A DNA stretch of 64,000 bases from Trochalopteron elliotii (lineage: Eukaryota; Chordata; Aves; Passeriformes; Leiothrichidae), in contig JANPWX010000651.1 of assembly GCA_024734555.1 (NCBI GenBank), positions 1,222,674-1,286,673 of the forward strand, in the 5' to 3' direction. The notes under the pieces were generated by a model, which worked only from the letters and a program-made list of their open reading frames with translations, searched no databases and was not told the origin of the DNA. Shown piece by piece: positions 1 to 28,500 of this stretch (the stretch's first letter is position 1; the number at the start of each line of letters is the position of its first letter). A program made the position numbers and the translations under genes.

Positions 1-1
1 A

Positions 2-16081
<16,080 letters not shown>

Positions 16082-16243
16082 GGCGGGACCAGCGCCTTCC
16101 CCGCGGCGGCCGCGCTGACCCCCGGCCGCGCCCGCCCCTTCCGCAGCGGACAGCGTGACAAGCTGGGCCGACGTATTCGGAGGGAGAGGGGGGGACAACT
16201 TGCCAGAGGAGGGCTCTCCGTCCTGTATTTCAGCCGCAAGCAC
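16082..16243 (-). other. In-frame open stretch upstream of the TXNRD3 ATG
   Basis: The TXNRD3 frame has no stop for 54 codons upstream of the ATG at 16081, and no upstream ATG. It contains near-cognate codons, including a CTG at 16153-16151 with an A at -3. Mouse TXNRD3 is known to have an isoform initiated at CUG, and mammalian proteins have a longer N-terminus, so part of this stretch may be translated. It may equally be plain 5' UTR, since GC-rich sequence stays open by chance. Confidence 0.35.
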
Positions 16244-17080
16244 TATGAATCATTGTAAAATAATAAAAAAACCTTTGTGCCATAGGAGAAAGCGTCACTA
16301 TTTGCCTAAAGGCTACGTAGAGAAGGAGAAACTTGCGCTGTTTAAGCCTCTCTCCCCTCTGCGAGGGGGCGTGAAGTGAGCCAACAGGAGGCCGGCGAGA
16401 ACGCGCATGAGCGGCCGGAGGGCGGTGCCGGGCGGGGCGCGGGCGGTGCCGGGCGGTGCCGCCTCAGCGCCCGCCCGGCCGGGGCTGGGAGGGCGGATAG
16501 TGCTGGCCAGGGCAGCTGGAGTGGTGGTTATTATTTGCCCCGTCACGGACCGCCCGGCGGTGAGCCAGCGGCGATTGTCCCGGCCTGGAGCGATCGGCCC
16601 GTGTCCTAGAGCGGCCGGGTTTGGCCTGCCTCGGTGCCCTCTAAGTCAGGGCGAAGTATGGGGGGAAAGCTGCTTTCCACGTCTGCCTCCACCTGCCCCT
16701 TGTGTCTCCTGCACAGGGAGGAGAATGGGTACAAGTGGAGCGTCTCCAATAATAAAATGGATTATTAGCCAAGAGAGCAGAAAAAGTTCAATTTTCTTAC
16801 ACATTCTGGTGTTAAAGGAAGGGCGCGCTGAAGCATCTGGTATTGCTTATTACATCTCTGATGAGATGGACTGCTCTCTTCCCACGAACGCTGGCAATTG
16901 GCAGGGCTGATGGGTGGAAGGGGCCGTTGTCCTGGGCAGAGCACGTGTGAGGGCAGGGAGCGGGAGCAGCCCTGCCCGGTTACTGCCCTGGGTCCGAGGG
17001 CTCGGGCTGGGCGGTGCAGGTGGCGGGCCAAGGCCCCGAGAGCTCGGTCACGTCCCGCAGAGCGACCCGGTGTGTGCCCA

Positions 17081-18034
17081 TTGCAGCAACAGCTTTCTGG
17101 GGTTGTCCTGATTTAACATCTGAGAGCTTCACTCAATCAAACCCTGCGAGCTTCTGAGTGACAGGAGTTATTTTCTGTAGGTGAGGAAAGCAGGGAGTGA
17201 TTTCATAACATTCAATGAGGAGTTTTTAACTGCATAGGTAATGAAGTCTATTGCTCCCTCCCACACCTGCTACAGACCTGTCCTACTGCTATTTACTAAT
17301 GCTAAAAATAGCCACATATAATAGCTGTAATGCCACCAGTGATGAAAATGGGGCTGGTGGGAGACAACTAAATTAACTTGCTTAATTCCTTTTTGGATCA
17401 CGTGTACCTATGATGTTCACTGCCCAGTGAGCTTGAAAAAATGTATATTGCATTTATTTGAATGTTGGCAATGAAGAAGTTCTAGACTAACACTTTCTAC
17501 ACTCCCCAAAGAAAAAAAAAAAACAAATCTAAGTTTTGCAGCCTTTTATTTCAGTATCAACATGTGGGAAAGTGGATACAGTACCTGCAGCTGCTGAGGT
17601 TTGACATAACATGCATGGGCCAGAACTACCCACTGTATTTGGTTCATAGTTCAAACAAAACTGCTTGTTTGGTTCCTAGCTTTGGCTAATTGTTCTCTCT
17701 CCTTCTCAAACTCCTTTTACCTTGTGAGAAACAATGCTTTACTATTGTTACAGGAATTAATATCCCAAGCTCAAAGGTTTGTGCCACTGTCTGAAGGTTG
17801 GTAAGCTTTCATATTAAGCTTGGTGTTTTCTTCAATATAAACATCCATCAACTCTAGAAAGGTCTGAGAAAGGAATAAATATTCAAAAGATCTTTTTCTG
17901 TTGGCATGCTTAACACCGATGGCTATGTGCTAAGTCCCATGAGGAATAAATGTCCAAGGGAAAATGAGTCACTTGAGGGTTTATTTTCTGCTCTGCACCA
18001 TCTGCTGTTGGTTGTTATTACCACTATTACCTTA
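17081..18034. other. No gene recognised upstream of TXNRD3
   Basis: AT-rich sequence between the CpG island and the first downstream CR1 fragment. It contains a short A-run near 17510 and no coding exon or known repeat that I can support. Confidence 0.6.
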
Positions 18035-18298
18035 GAGCAAGAATGGGGTAATGGTTTTAAACTGAAGGAGGGTAGATTCAGATTAGATATAAAGAAGAAT
18101 TTTTTTACAATGAGGGTGGTGAAGCATTGGACCAGGTTGCCCAGTGAAGTGGTAGATGCCCCATCCCTGAAAACATTCCAGTCCAGGTTGGATGGATCTC
18201 TGATCAATGTGATGTCCTGCTCATTGCAGGGGGTTGGTGTAGATGATCTTTAAAGGTCCCTTCCAACCTCAACCATTCTGTAATTATATGATTCTATG
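18035..18298 (+). mobile_element. CR1 LINE 3' end
   Basis: A clear CR1 3' end, in order: 'aatggttttaaactgaagga', 'agaatttttttacaatgagg', 'tgatctttaaaggtcccttc' and the terminal 'ttctgtaattatatgattct'. It is better preserved than the intronic copies and is 5'-truncated, as usual for CR1. Confidence 0.9.
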
Positions 18299-18706
18299 GA
18301 GAATGGATGAGGGGGGACAATGTTGACTTGCAACACAAAGGGGTAGTCTGGAATCACTATGATGGCAGTTTCTTGCTTAGCTTTGCTTTCAGTCACTGTA
18401 GGTGGTTGACAGAAAAGGAAAGGATTGAACTCTGGAGAAAAAGAAAGAAATCATTGGTCAGTTCTAGAGATAAATGGACTGCCACATTAGCGTCCTGTCT
18501 CTGTACCCCAATAATGGCTCTGATCATTGTTAACAGATGACACCCTGAATCTGTCTTCTGTCCTGAGAGTTTTTTTCTCCACAGAATACCAGGTCATACT
18601 CAGCTCTCAAGATCTTACTCTTCAGGTGTGCTGGGGAGAGATGTAAGAGATGTAATTTTTGGGCAACAATTCCACTCACTGAGTGATTATGTCAAATTAT
18701 TTGAAA

Positions 18707-18800
18707 CAGCAGAAGTGTGACATTTATAAATGAAGTTGTTTGCAAGAAGAGATTTTGAAGAAGGGGCAAGTGACTTGTGGAAAGGATCAGGAAATCGTTG
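18707..18800 (+). repeat. Local direct repeat, copy A
   Basis: Shares a 23-nt identical core (18727-18749) with 19431-19453, plus weaker similarity on both sides (both begin at CAGCAG about 20 nt upstream). Both copies have the same orientation and lie on either side of the GAATA microsatellite. Its family is not known to me. Confidence 0.7.
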
Positions 18801-19112
18801 TAAGGATAGAAGTGCGAGAGACTTGTTTAATAAAGGTTTAAACATGCTTGCTTGAACCGTGGCTCCCTGCAGGCTAGTCAGCAGCTGTACAAAGTGCTTA
18901 CAGGATGATGATAAGCTTCCCCACCTTCCACATGAAAGGCCTTGGTCTGCTTTCTGTAATATAAACTGTCTCATTATGACAATTCTCTCCTAGGCATTAC
19001 TCAGCTTAGTCTGAGGATTAGTAATAAACCAACCACAAAAAATAATTCATAATAATGTAGCATTGTGTGCTATGGGAAGGCACTGAGGTAGAAACTGGTT
19101 GGGGAGGTTTAT

Positions 19113-19247
19113 GAATAGAATAGAATAGAATAGAATAGAATAGAATAGAATAGAATAGAATAGAATAGAATAGAATAGAATAGAATAGAATAGAATAGAA
19201 TAGAATAGAATAGAATAGAATAGAATAGAATAGAATAGAATAGAATA
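19113..19247. repeat. Perfect (GAATA)27 microsatellite
   Basis: 135 nt of uninterrupted GAATA, exactly 27 copies. Pentanucleotide arrays of this type are common in bird genomes. An open frame across it on the minus strand is an artefact of the repeat. Confidence 0.99.
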
Positions 19248-19408
19248 TGCATAATTTGCTCAGCTCTAGCACTGGACTAGAGGGCTCTTGGCATTATAAA
19301 AGTCTGATCTCATATTTGAAAGCATAAAGCTACACGCTATTCTGAAAAACATGGAGTAATACAATCCCTGCCATAAAGGAAATGCTCCAAAAGACAAGTC
19401 CATGCAGA

Positions 19409-19505
19409 CAGCAGATGCTGGAAGTTTTTCTAAATGAAGTTGTTTGCAAGAAGTATTTGGAGGAAAGAGCAAACGGCTCATAGAAAAGTACCAGGGAAGT
19501 GTGTT
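19409..19505 (+). repeat. Local direct repeat, copy B
   Basis: Second copy of the repeat at 18707-18800, about 700 bp away in the same orientation. The identical core is at 19431-19453. Downstream similarity fades within about 50 nt. Confidence 0.7.
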
Positions 19506-22500
19506 AAACATAACTGTGAAAATCTTTAGCCATTCTTTCATCTAAAACCAAGTTAATTTGTCACCTGGGCTTGTTCCCATTCCTCATGTGCAGTCAGCCA
19601 TGAGCCTTGGTGCTGCTGAAGGCAGTCAATTTAACACCAAAGAATAATCAGAGAGCTCCCTCCAGCCATATCTCTTTGTTCCCTGACACAGACTCATGTC
19701 ACAGGCCAGGAAAAGAAAGGACATGACCTATCTCCATCTTTATATTCTCTTGAGGATCTGTCTATGAAGTGGTATCCTCTAAGGTTGCTCCCACCCTCTT
19801 TTATGTATCCGGAATGCATAACACAGATAAGAAAGTGTAGAGAATGTACCTTAAAGACCAAGAAGGTGACAAAAGACCTAAACTGTGGCTTCAGTCTTTC
19901 TCATATTATTGCAGTGCCTTCACTGGTGTTCTGGGAGCTTCACCTATCTGCATCAGGAGACAAATAAGGATGTTGCATTTTAGAACTGCATTTCCTGTTT
20001 TGGAGAAGGAGCTCCACATCTCCCCAAAGCCGTAAGTATTTCATGGGTAGAAGGAAGAAAAGAGGTGCTGGTTATTTATTCAGAAAAAAATAACAAGTGT
20101 CTCTCATTGGATTACTGTAGAAATTGGCCATAAGCCAGGAGACAGCCAAAGTCCTTAGCCATGAGCATGGCTACGCCCTTTGTCAACACCAACAATGGAG
20201 AGTCAGTGGAGCCTGAGCCATGCTGGAGGCTGTTGACAACCTGATTTGTTTGCCAGCCTTTTGGGTGACATGTGGATGGCCTGAAGCTCAGACTTTATGG
20301 ATTAGTGTTCATGGCAAATGATATCAAAAGTCTTCTGGCACATTCATAAATTCTGGCACCGTTAAGTACGTTAAGTCAGCTCGTTGGAGTGCTGATGGTG
20401 AACAGAATCCAAACCCTGGGCTCCAGGCTGAGATAAGGAAAGTGTCTCAGATCACACAAGAATTTGGCCAGGGAGAAAGGGGGAAGATCTTAGGAAAAAA
20501 TTGAAAGAAAGAGGAAAATAATCTCTTCAGCTGAGTAGCAGGACTCTCCAGGAAAGGCCAGGCAGAGCAATAACTTCTGCTAACAGTGGTACAACTGAAA
20601 TACAGTGAGCATACACACAACAGAGGGCAATCACATCTTCATTGTTGTAAAAATTCAACATCTCACCCAGAAAAGCTTGTCTGGACAGTGGCCGAGTTGG
20701 AATGAGGCCTGGATAGCAGCAGCTAGTGAGAAGTCAATGGGGGGAGCTCAAGACCCACCAGGAATAATTTTTCTTCAAGATCTTGAATAAATAGTGAGAA
20801 GCTGTTATCCTTTTTAAAAGGTAGCAGAAGCAAGGCAGTTAAAAGGAAATAATCAAAGTGGTAGAGTTAGGACCTGCATCTGCTAAAGATGTACATGTGT
20901 AAGTTTTCCATGCAAAACTCATACTTGTGAAGTTGTCAGAGTGGGTGCTTCAAGTTCACTTTCCTGGTTTTGCAAACCATCTGCTAGTTTGTGCCTGCAA
21001 GTGAGATATGACTGTGTATCTGCTTTTCTGCAAACGTGATGTTGGTAGTCCTCAGTTTCAAAATTTGACTCTGGTGGTCTGCTGAATGTGTCTCATCTAA
21101 TCTTACCTGTCATACTTTTAGTCTAAAATTTATGGTTAATGCCCCTTGAACAGTGTTTTAATTTTTATATCATATCGTTATGATGAAGTTTTGAGGTGAG
21201 CATGAGTTTTTCTGAACATGCCTTAATTAGATTGCCAACACTTAGAGAGTGTGTCCTTCTATAGGCATAGGGCACAGAGTTTGCTGGTGATGTTCCATCA
21301 TCAACAAGATGTTATTTTACAATAAATAGTACTTTAGAGAGTACCAGGCCTGCTTCCTCAGGTGGCTGCAGTGTGAGGGAAAGCAGTGAGGAGGCTCCAA
21401 GGATTTATGTAGACCAGGGTCTCCCTTTACCCCACTGAAGCATTAATGAAGTGAGAGAGACTCAGTGGATGTAAACCTGTGGAATAATGGCCTCCACGAT
21501 TCAGTTGTGTTAAGTGCTGCAAGCCAGAAGCTTTTCTACAGCTGATAGAAAAAGTTCTGGTACTCAGCTGCTTTACAGGATAAACCCTTTATTTATCTGT
21601 TTTAATGAACAGCTTGGTGTCCATCTGCCATGCTCTAAAGTCACCTTTCCTTTCTGGTATTCTTATGAAGGCTTTTTAAAGGAGAAAGGAAAAGAAATGA
21701 AATGCAGACATAAAGGATAAAAAACGTCCTTAATCTTTCAGAAATATGGAAACTTGGCTGTATTTCTAAGCAAAACCAGTTCCTTTAAGTAGTCATATGC
21801 TGCACATTTCCCAGAAGAGTATTTTAATGAAGGTGGTTTTGTGGTTTGGGTTTTTTAGCTCTAATCAGTTTTAGCAAGACGACTCTTGCACTTCGCATGC
21901 AGGGGTCTCAGCTGGAGTCTATTCCCTTTTGCAATCCTCTCTTCCAGTGAAATTCCTGGTGTCTTCATCTGTCCACTGTGCCCTTCTCCACTTGAGAGAT
22001 GGTCAAAACTATCACAGGTAAATATTTCAGAACAAGGAAGATTCAAATGTTTCCTACAGTTTCTTTAGCTAGTGCAATTTATTTTATCCTGCAGCTGCAT
22101 GGGAATGCTCAGCAGGAAGGTTAGGTAATAAATCCAAAAGCACAGATTTCTACATTGCCTTTTGTCATAGATTTATTATCAAGTGTGTCTCTTAAAGTCT
22201 ATTTACATGCTTTTTCCTTTAGGTAAGTAAATACTGTGCTGAACAGAGATTCTCCCAGCTTTTGACTCTTGGGGTAACTATGTCAGAGAGATCTTTCTCT
22301 ATATGTAGATCCCCACACATTTTGTAGTCTCCTCCTTGGTTTTGTCTTCCATTCTGTGGACAAGCAGGCTGGATATCTTTGAATCTCTGGAGTTAAGAAC
22401 ACTGCCCTTTGTGCATATTTGTTCACACATGTTCTGCTCCCTGCTGATCAGAATAATGTTGCTGATTCCATGTGTCAAAAGGGGCCGTCCTTTTAGGATT

Positions 22501-25500
22501 TTTTCTGCTCCAGTGGAATTCGTTGATTTTCATAGTAACTGGTACTGATAAGCTGTTGGCTGAATTTCTGGCTCCATTCAAGGTTTCACATCTGCTCAGT
22601 AAGGTGGATCCTTCAGTAAAAACAGGCCCGCCCAAGGAGCTTACAATATTTTTCTGCTTCTGGGTGGTGATCTCCAGGAACAATCTTCCTTGTGGTTATT
22701 TGGTGCTTCCAGGCCTGGCTGGGACCCAGGATGATGCAGGAAGCACAGGAGAAGGTATTGTGGAAAGGAGACTTAACAGACTGGTGTTTTCTAAAGGTTT
22801 AGAGATGGATGAAGCTCAAATTTCAGGGAAGGTTCAAATAAACATTTATTTGTTCTCAAATAAATTTCTTGGCTTTGCTGAACAACAGCACATCTCAGGC
22901 ACAAACCCAGACTGCTGTCAAATCTCATGATTTTAAAAGTCTCTCAATTTTTGTATTTTACCAAAGAGAGTGATGGGGAGAGAATCTTTATCATCTTTTT
23001 AAGCTCCTTGTGCAAACAAGAGTTTGAAAACATGGGTCTGGAAATCTTGAGTATCAGGCCAAATGTGCAACAAACTCAACATTTCTTAATAGTACAGTTT
23101 TAAAGCCAGTTGAGTTTTCTAGGCTTTGGTGGTAAGACTCAACCCTCGGGTCTTTAGAGATTGTCCTCTTGTTGACTCTTGATATAGTTTACAGGTGGAC
23201 CCTATTCTTCTAGCAGGTTAACCAGAAATCAGCATAAAATGGTCTCAAACACTGATATTTGCATCTGTGACAGGGTCTGAACATAGTCTTATGGACTATC
23301 TGAAATGTTTTTGTTCTTCATCCACAGCACTAGCAAGGTGCTGCTTTAAAATCTTAATGCCTGTGCATTCCCTGAATCCCTGTGTTCAGAGGTGCCTTAC
23401 ATTGCCAAGACAATATTCACAGTATGTCTAGCTAATTTAAAATTATTGACTTTATAATTGGTGAATCTGTGAACAAAAGCCTTAGTACTGTTCAGTGAAG
23501 GCCTAAACTCCAAACCAAAACAAATGCAGTTATTGATTTTAATTAACTGAGCCCGAAGTGATAGTAGCTCAAAGTAAGAATTGCTGAAGTATCTTGTTGG
23601 CCTTGAGTTTCCCAAGGCTGTTTTGTGTTTGTCCTTATTTTCTGTGGTATTCCACAAAGACCCTGTCTCCCCTGGAATGTCAACTGCTAGCACGGCTGTC
23701 AAAATCAAGAGTAAGATGACAGAAATTGCTTATTCCCAGCCCCTCCTTCTCTCCTGAGAAGGTGCTCAGCAGGAGCTGAGCCAGCTCCGTGTGGTGTGGG
23801 TTACCCAGCTGTGAAGGCAGTGTGGGCTTTGCCCTTGCATCTCCCATGTCTTTGGCTTGTTCACACAACTCTCGTGAATGTTTGGAGGATGTGGTGAATG
23901 GGGTTGAGGGTGGTGGGAAGAACAAAGCAATGAGAGTATAGAAGCTAGTTATTCAGCTAAAATTACTGGGTTTGGAGTTCTGCTTGGAGAGTCAGGCCAG
24001 CCAGGCTAAGGCAGGGAGCTGCTAGTACTGCTGCATTCCCTGCCTGATTTTTCAATTGCTTTCACTGTCCCTTGTATGGAATTCATTTTGTTATTTTGAC
24101 TCTTCTCTGGCTAAAGTATTTTGTGTAGTACTTTGGATGTTACTGAGTCATTGATAAGTGCTAACAAACCATCTGCTTATCTCAGTTTGAGCCAGAGGAT
24201 AGGCTGCAAAGCATGGCTGGGGTTTTGTTGCTTTTTTTTTTATTCTTGTTTCATTCTTTTTTCTTCTTTTAATATGTTGGAGAAAACTGCAGCAGAGGGC
24301 ACTGTGTGGTTAGGTTTCAGGGGAACACTTACTGAATTGCACTGGGTGGCTGCGAACAACCTCCTTCTGAATGCCTGTACAACTAAATAACAGAATATTA
24401 AAAGCAATTCCTCTGAGCATGAGGGTTTTAGGGTTTAGAAAGCAGACATTTTTATATTGAAAAGGACTTGGCTGTTTTAATTTTTAGAGTACCTGGGAAG
24501 TGCTGGCATCAGGATCTTTTTCTATTCTGTTCAGGATTTGAAAGACAGCCTCATTAAAGGAGCAGCACAGAACACAGATGACATCGAGTAGGCAGGCTAC
24601 CTATAATAATGTCATGTTTTGTCATTTATAATAGATAGTTCTTCCAAACCTTTGGGATTCCCACAGCACTTGGCAAATTAAATATTTGAACGTTGTTAAA
24701 GGGAAGCCTGTTCAAAGAGACCAGGCAGCTGTGAAGTGGGACACCAATGCCACTGCAGGAAGAGGTGGAGTGCTGAAATTCCATTTAAGGGAAGTCCCCA
24801 TTCACACAGAGCATGCCATGGGACATTTTCAAGTGTCTCTTCAATAAATATGGCCTCGTTTGAGTCATGATTGGAGAGAACTAGGTACAGTAAATAACGT
24901 GCAGTGTTGCCGCAGGGCTCATCACACAGCAAGCTGTGTGCAGCCCCCCTTACCTTCAGCTGACAGGAGGGAGGTGGATCTAACACGTCTGGAAATGAAA
25001 TCCATGCTTTAAAGAGTCTGTGTTTTTTCAGACTAGAGCCTGGCAGTGCAAAGTCATCTCCCCATGCCAGCCTTTGCTGTCAAGATAATGTTGAAGATAA
25101 TGTGAAGTTAATTATTTCTGGATCCTCAGGTCAGTGGTGAAGGTTTCTCTGGCAGATAGGGACACTGCTGGGATAAACATTGTACATCCCTGAACTCCCT
25201 CTGGAGCAGGGCTTTGGTGTCGCAGACTGTACCAATTCACAGTGAAGCATAAACTCACAAAAGAAGCTCATGATTGTTCTGGTGCTTGAAGTTAAGCACG
25301 TGCTTAGGAATATAGTAATGGGTTATATTTATTTAATTTGTAAAGCTGAATTTTTGGAAGAGGGAAAGATGTCAAGGAGAAGGATGGACTACTCTGACAC
25401 CATCCAGTGTGGCAGGACATGCTAAGGGTGAGGAGCAGATGGGACCCTAGAGAATGCAGCTTGATCCCATAAGAGCAGGAAGTGCAGTCTGTCTTGCTTT

Positions 25501-28500
25501 GGGTCAAAATCAGGATGTCTTCCTTCAGTGTAAGTTTATGACTTTCCTATGGGTTATTAAAGAAAGTGGAAAGTGAAGAAGCAGCTATAAAAATGAACAG
25601 CATTAAAATCTCCAAAAATTAGAAGAGGAATAAAAAGAATGAGCAGAAAGCCTTCCACTTTTTCCATGCCATGATATGGGATATTCCTATTCTAGTAAAT
25701 GATATTCCTATTCTAATAATGGTGACAGGAGGTGGTCAGGTGGCATTATTTAGCTGAATGGCCTGCGTCTCCATGTGTGCTCAGATAAAGTTCAAAATGA
25801 CCTTTAAAAAAAATCCATTTTTAAAGATTCTTTTTACTTCAGAAAGATCCAACTTTAGTAGCTTAAATTTAATTTTGTTCTTGAGGGAATCAGCTGTGGT
25901 GAGGGAAGGCAGCACCAGAGATACTTACAGTAAACTAATAGCAGGTAAAATGTCATTTTAAAAGAGTGAGTGGAAAGCATTTGCCATTGCAAAGAGGTAA
26001 TTAATGAATTTTTTTCCCCCTAATTCCTCAGGTTTGATTTCTGATGTCTTTTCTGACTGCCACTGCCTCTGTTTATGTTAACACAAACTGATTATCTGGC
26101 TCATTGGTTAGACTGAACCCAAGGTCACAACACAGGGACTCTGTAGTGGCCAGCTGCACACACAGGCACAGGCATTGGGGACACAAGTGTCTGCAGCTCT
26201 AGAAACACACAGCTCACAGGACAACCCCCACTGCTCCTTGGTAAGCACAGACTGTGCTTTTTTTCCCTGTAAATCTCCAGCAACAGAAGGATAAATTGAG
26301 TGCAAGCACTTTCACAGCTGTACCCTGTAAAGAACAGCAGTGACATGTTGTACATGGCCAGGGACTTCATCACTTCTTAAGAAGCAGTTGCACTGCTTAG
26401 TTCCTACAGTACAGAAATCTGTCTTCAGGTTAGTAGTGGTGCCAGGCCAAGGAGAGATTGCTGGGAAACTCCTGTCAGGACTGACTGGATGAGGCATTCT
26501 GGCACTGGCGTGTTACACAGGAGTGGAGCCACCTGTCTGATCCTGAGGTGGCCTTTGCTTTAATGGAAATTTGATTTTGAACTTTTTTTAGTGTTTACTG
26601 TTCTTATGTAGAAAATAAAAGTTATGCCAATTTTCCTCAGTAAGAATTTCAAAACGCACCATTGCAGCAGCTGGTAAGCAAGGAAAGGAGTGGCCAAATG
26701 TGCTTTAAAATCAGCAGGGAAAAAAAGTGGCATCTCAGTTATTGGAGTGAACAGTAAAATCCTCTACACTTATCATTGTTTCCACAGAAAAACACCCTTT
26801 CTTCATCTCACACTTCCTCTTGCTGCCTGGAAGATGCTGTCTGGATGCTGGGGACAGCTCAACACCTTCATCCTGTCAGTTTGAGGTCCACAACACATGG
26901 ACTTCCTTTCTGAGAGTTCCTCGTGTCAAGCAAAGAAGTGTTGCAGAGCTGCCCAGGACAATTATCTTCTTGCACTAAAGTGTCCAGCTGCCTCTTGAAG
27001 GGAAGCTGGATTTAGTTGTGCTGATAGCATTGACTTGTCCTTTGGTTAAGCCTCTGACAGGCTAATTCACACCACTTCATCTTGCCTGGAGATCCCAGCC
27101 CTCTCCTGGGCTTGTTTAGAAGCACAAAAGAGGTTGGGCTGAGGATGGACAGTCCAGAGTGCCCGTGTGTAAAACCATCATGGACTGGCCAATATGGGAG
27201 GGTCATGCAAGGCTGGCTGGGTGTGTTGCTGCCCTGGGATGGAGGGATAAGCAGCTCCTTGTGGACTGGGGACTCTGTGGTACATTGACTGAATTTTTGC
27301 ACGTAGTCCCTGTGTGCCTGGATCTCACTGCAGGGCACTGCCAGGGCTCGGCTGTGTTGGCAAGGCAGCAGCCTGGCCCCCTGCTCCCACCCTGGTGTGT
27401 CCCACAGATAATGTCCAACAGGAGATCCAATTAGAAGCTTGACTGGCTAACCAGAAACAGCAGCTGGAAACTGAAGTTGGTGTGCCTGCTGTGGATAAAA
27501 TAGAAAACTCTTCCTGCAAATCCATCTATTGGAAATTACTGTGTCTCGGTTCTTTATTGCTAAGGAATAGCCTATCTGCTTCCAGGCCTCTGATGCAATG
27601 ACTCATTCACAGGAGTCCAGTAACTCTTTGTTTTTTCTTTTCCTGCCACCAAAAACAGTAGATCTCCCTCCAACAGCAGGTTGTGTTGGAGCTAATTCTC
27701 TGCTGAGCCATTATTATAGAAAACAAAAAATTCAAATATAATCCCGTTGGTCTCTCCCTGCAGGAAGAGCTTGGACCTTGACGTACTGCCTTCCTGGGAA
27801 CATCTGCAAGCTCAACTGTTTTTTGGTATTAGGTAGCTGAGAGTTTGGGCTGTCTGGATGACCCCAGGCAGATAGTCAAAGATGACTTTAAAGGCTGGAT
27901 AATGTATTTCACAACAGTGTAATCCTGCAATAGCCTGAGGGTTTAGAGTTGTTTTGTACTGTTTTTGATGTAGGGCTTATTTTAAGTTTTATGAAGAGAT
28001 GTTGCTTTCTTAACTAACACTGCAGTAGCTTAGGAGCTGTCCTGCTTATGACCAACTTGCATTAGGCTCTCTGCATAAAACCCAGTACTTCTGGGGGGGC
28101 TGTGTTCAGACATGTGCATGACATGCACTGCCACTGCCACATGGAAAAAGATCTTTATCTTTCAATGTCAGATTTATGTACCTGTGCAAACACATGCTCG
28201 TACATGCAGAGTGGGAACTGCATATCCTCACAGGCGTGTATCTGTACAGAGATGTGCAGAAACAAACTCATACATGCAGTTCAGTTGAGGCCTCTTTATA
28301 ATATTTTTTCATGTAGTAGTTGTGCATGTATTATTGTCTGCATCCTGACTCACCTCAGATCCCTCACAAGTGTTTGGTTTCACGTTTGCCCCAGAATACA
28401 TGAACTAGTGATGAAATCTAGAGAAAAAATATGGGGTCATAATGTAATAGGACATTGTAGGAGTCAATTTTGAGCTATTTTCCTCACCCTTTCCCCCAAC

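Noticed and set aside
16560..16569. Antioxidant-response-element-like GTGAGCCAGC upstream of TXNRD3
   Set aside because: It deviates from the core RTGACNNNGC at one key base; such near matches are frequent in GC-rich DNA.
19018..19272. 84-codon minus-strand frame with repeated ILFYS
   Set aside because: A direct translation of the GAATA microsatellite.
22472..22930. 152-codon plus-strand open frame
   Set aside because: No domain, no conserved-looking motif and no splice context; treated as chance.
24534..24590. Possible small terminal exon on the plus strand
   Set aside because: A good acceptor (tctgttcag) is followed by 18 open codons and a TAG, but the peptide matches nothing I know and no partner exon was found. 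Too short to support.
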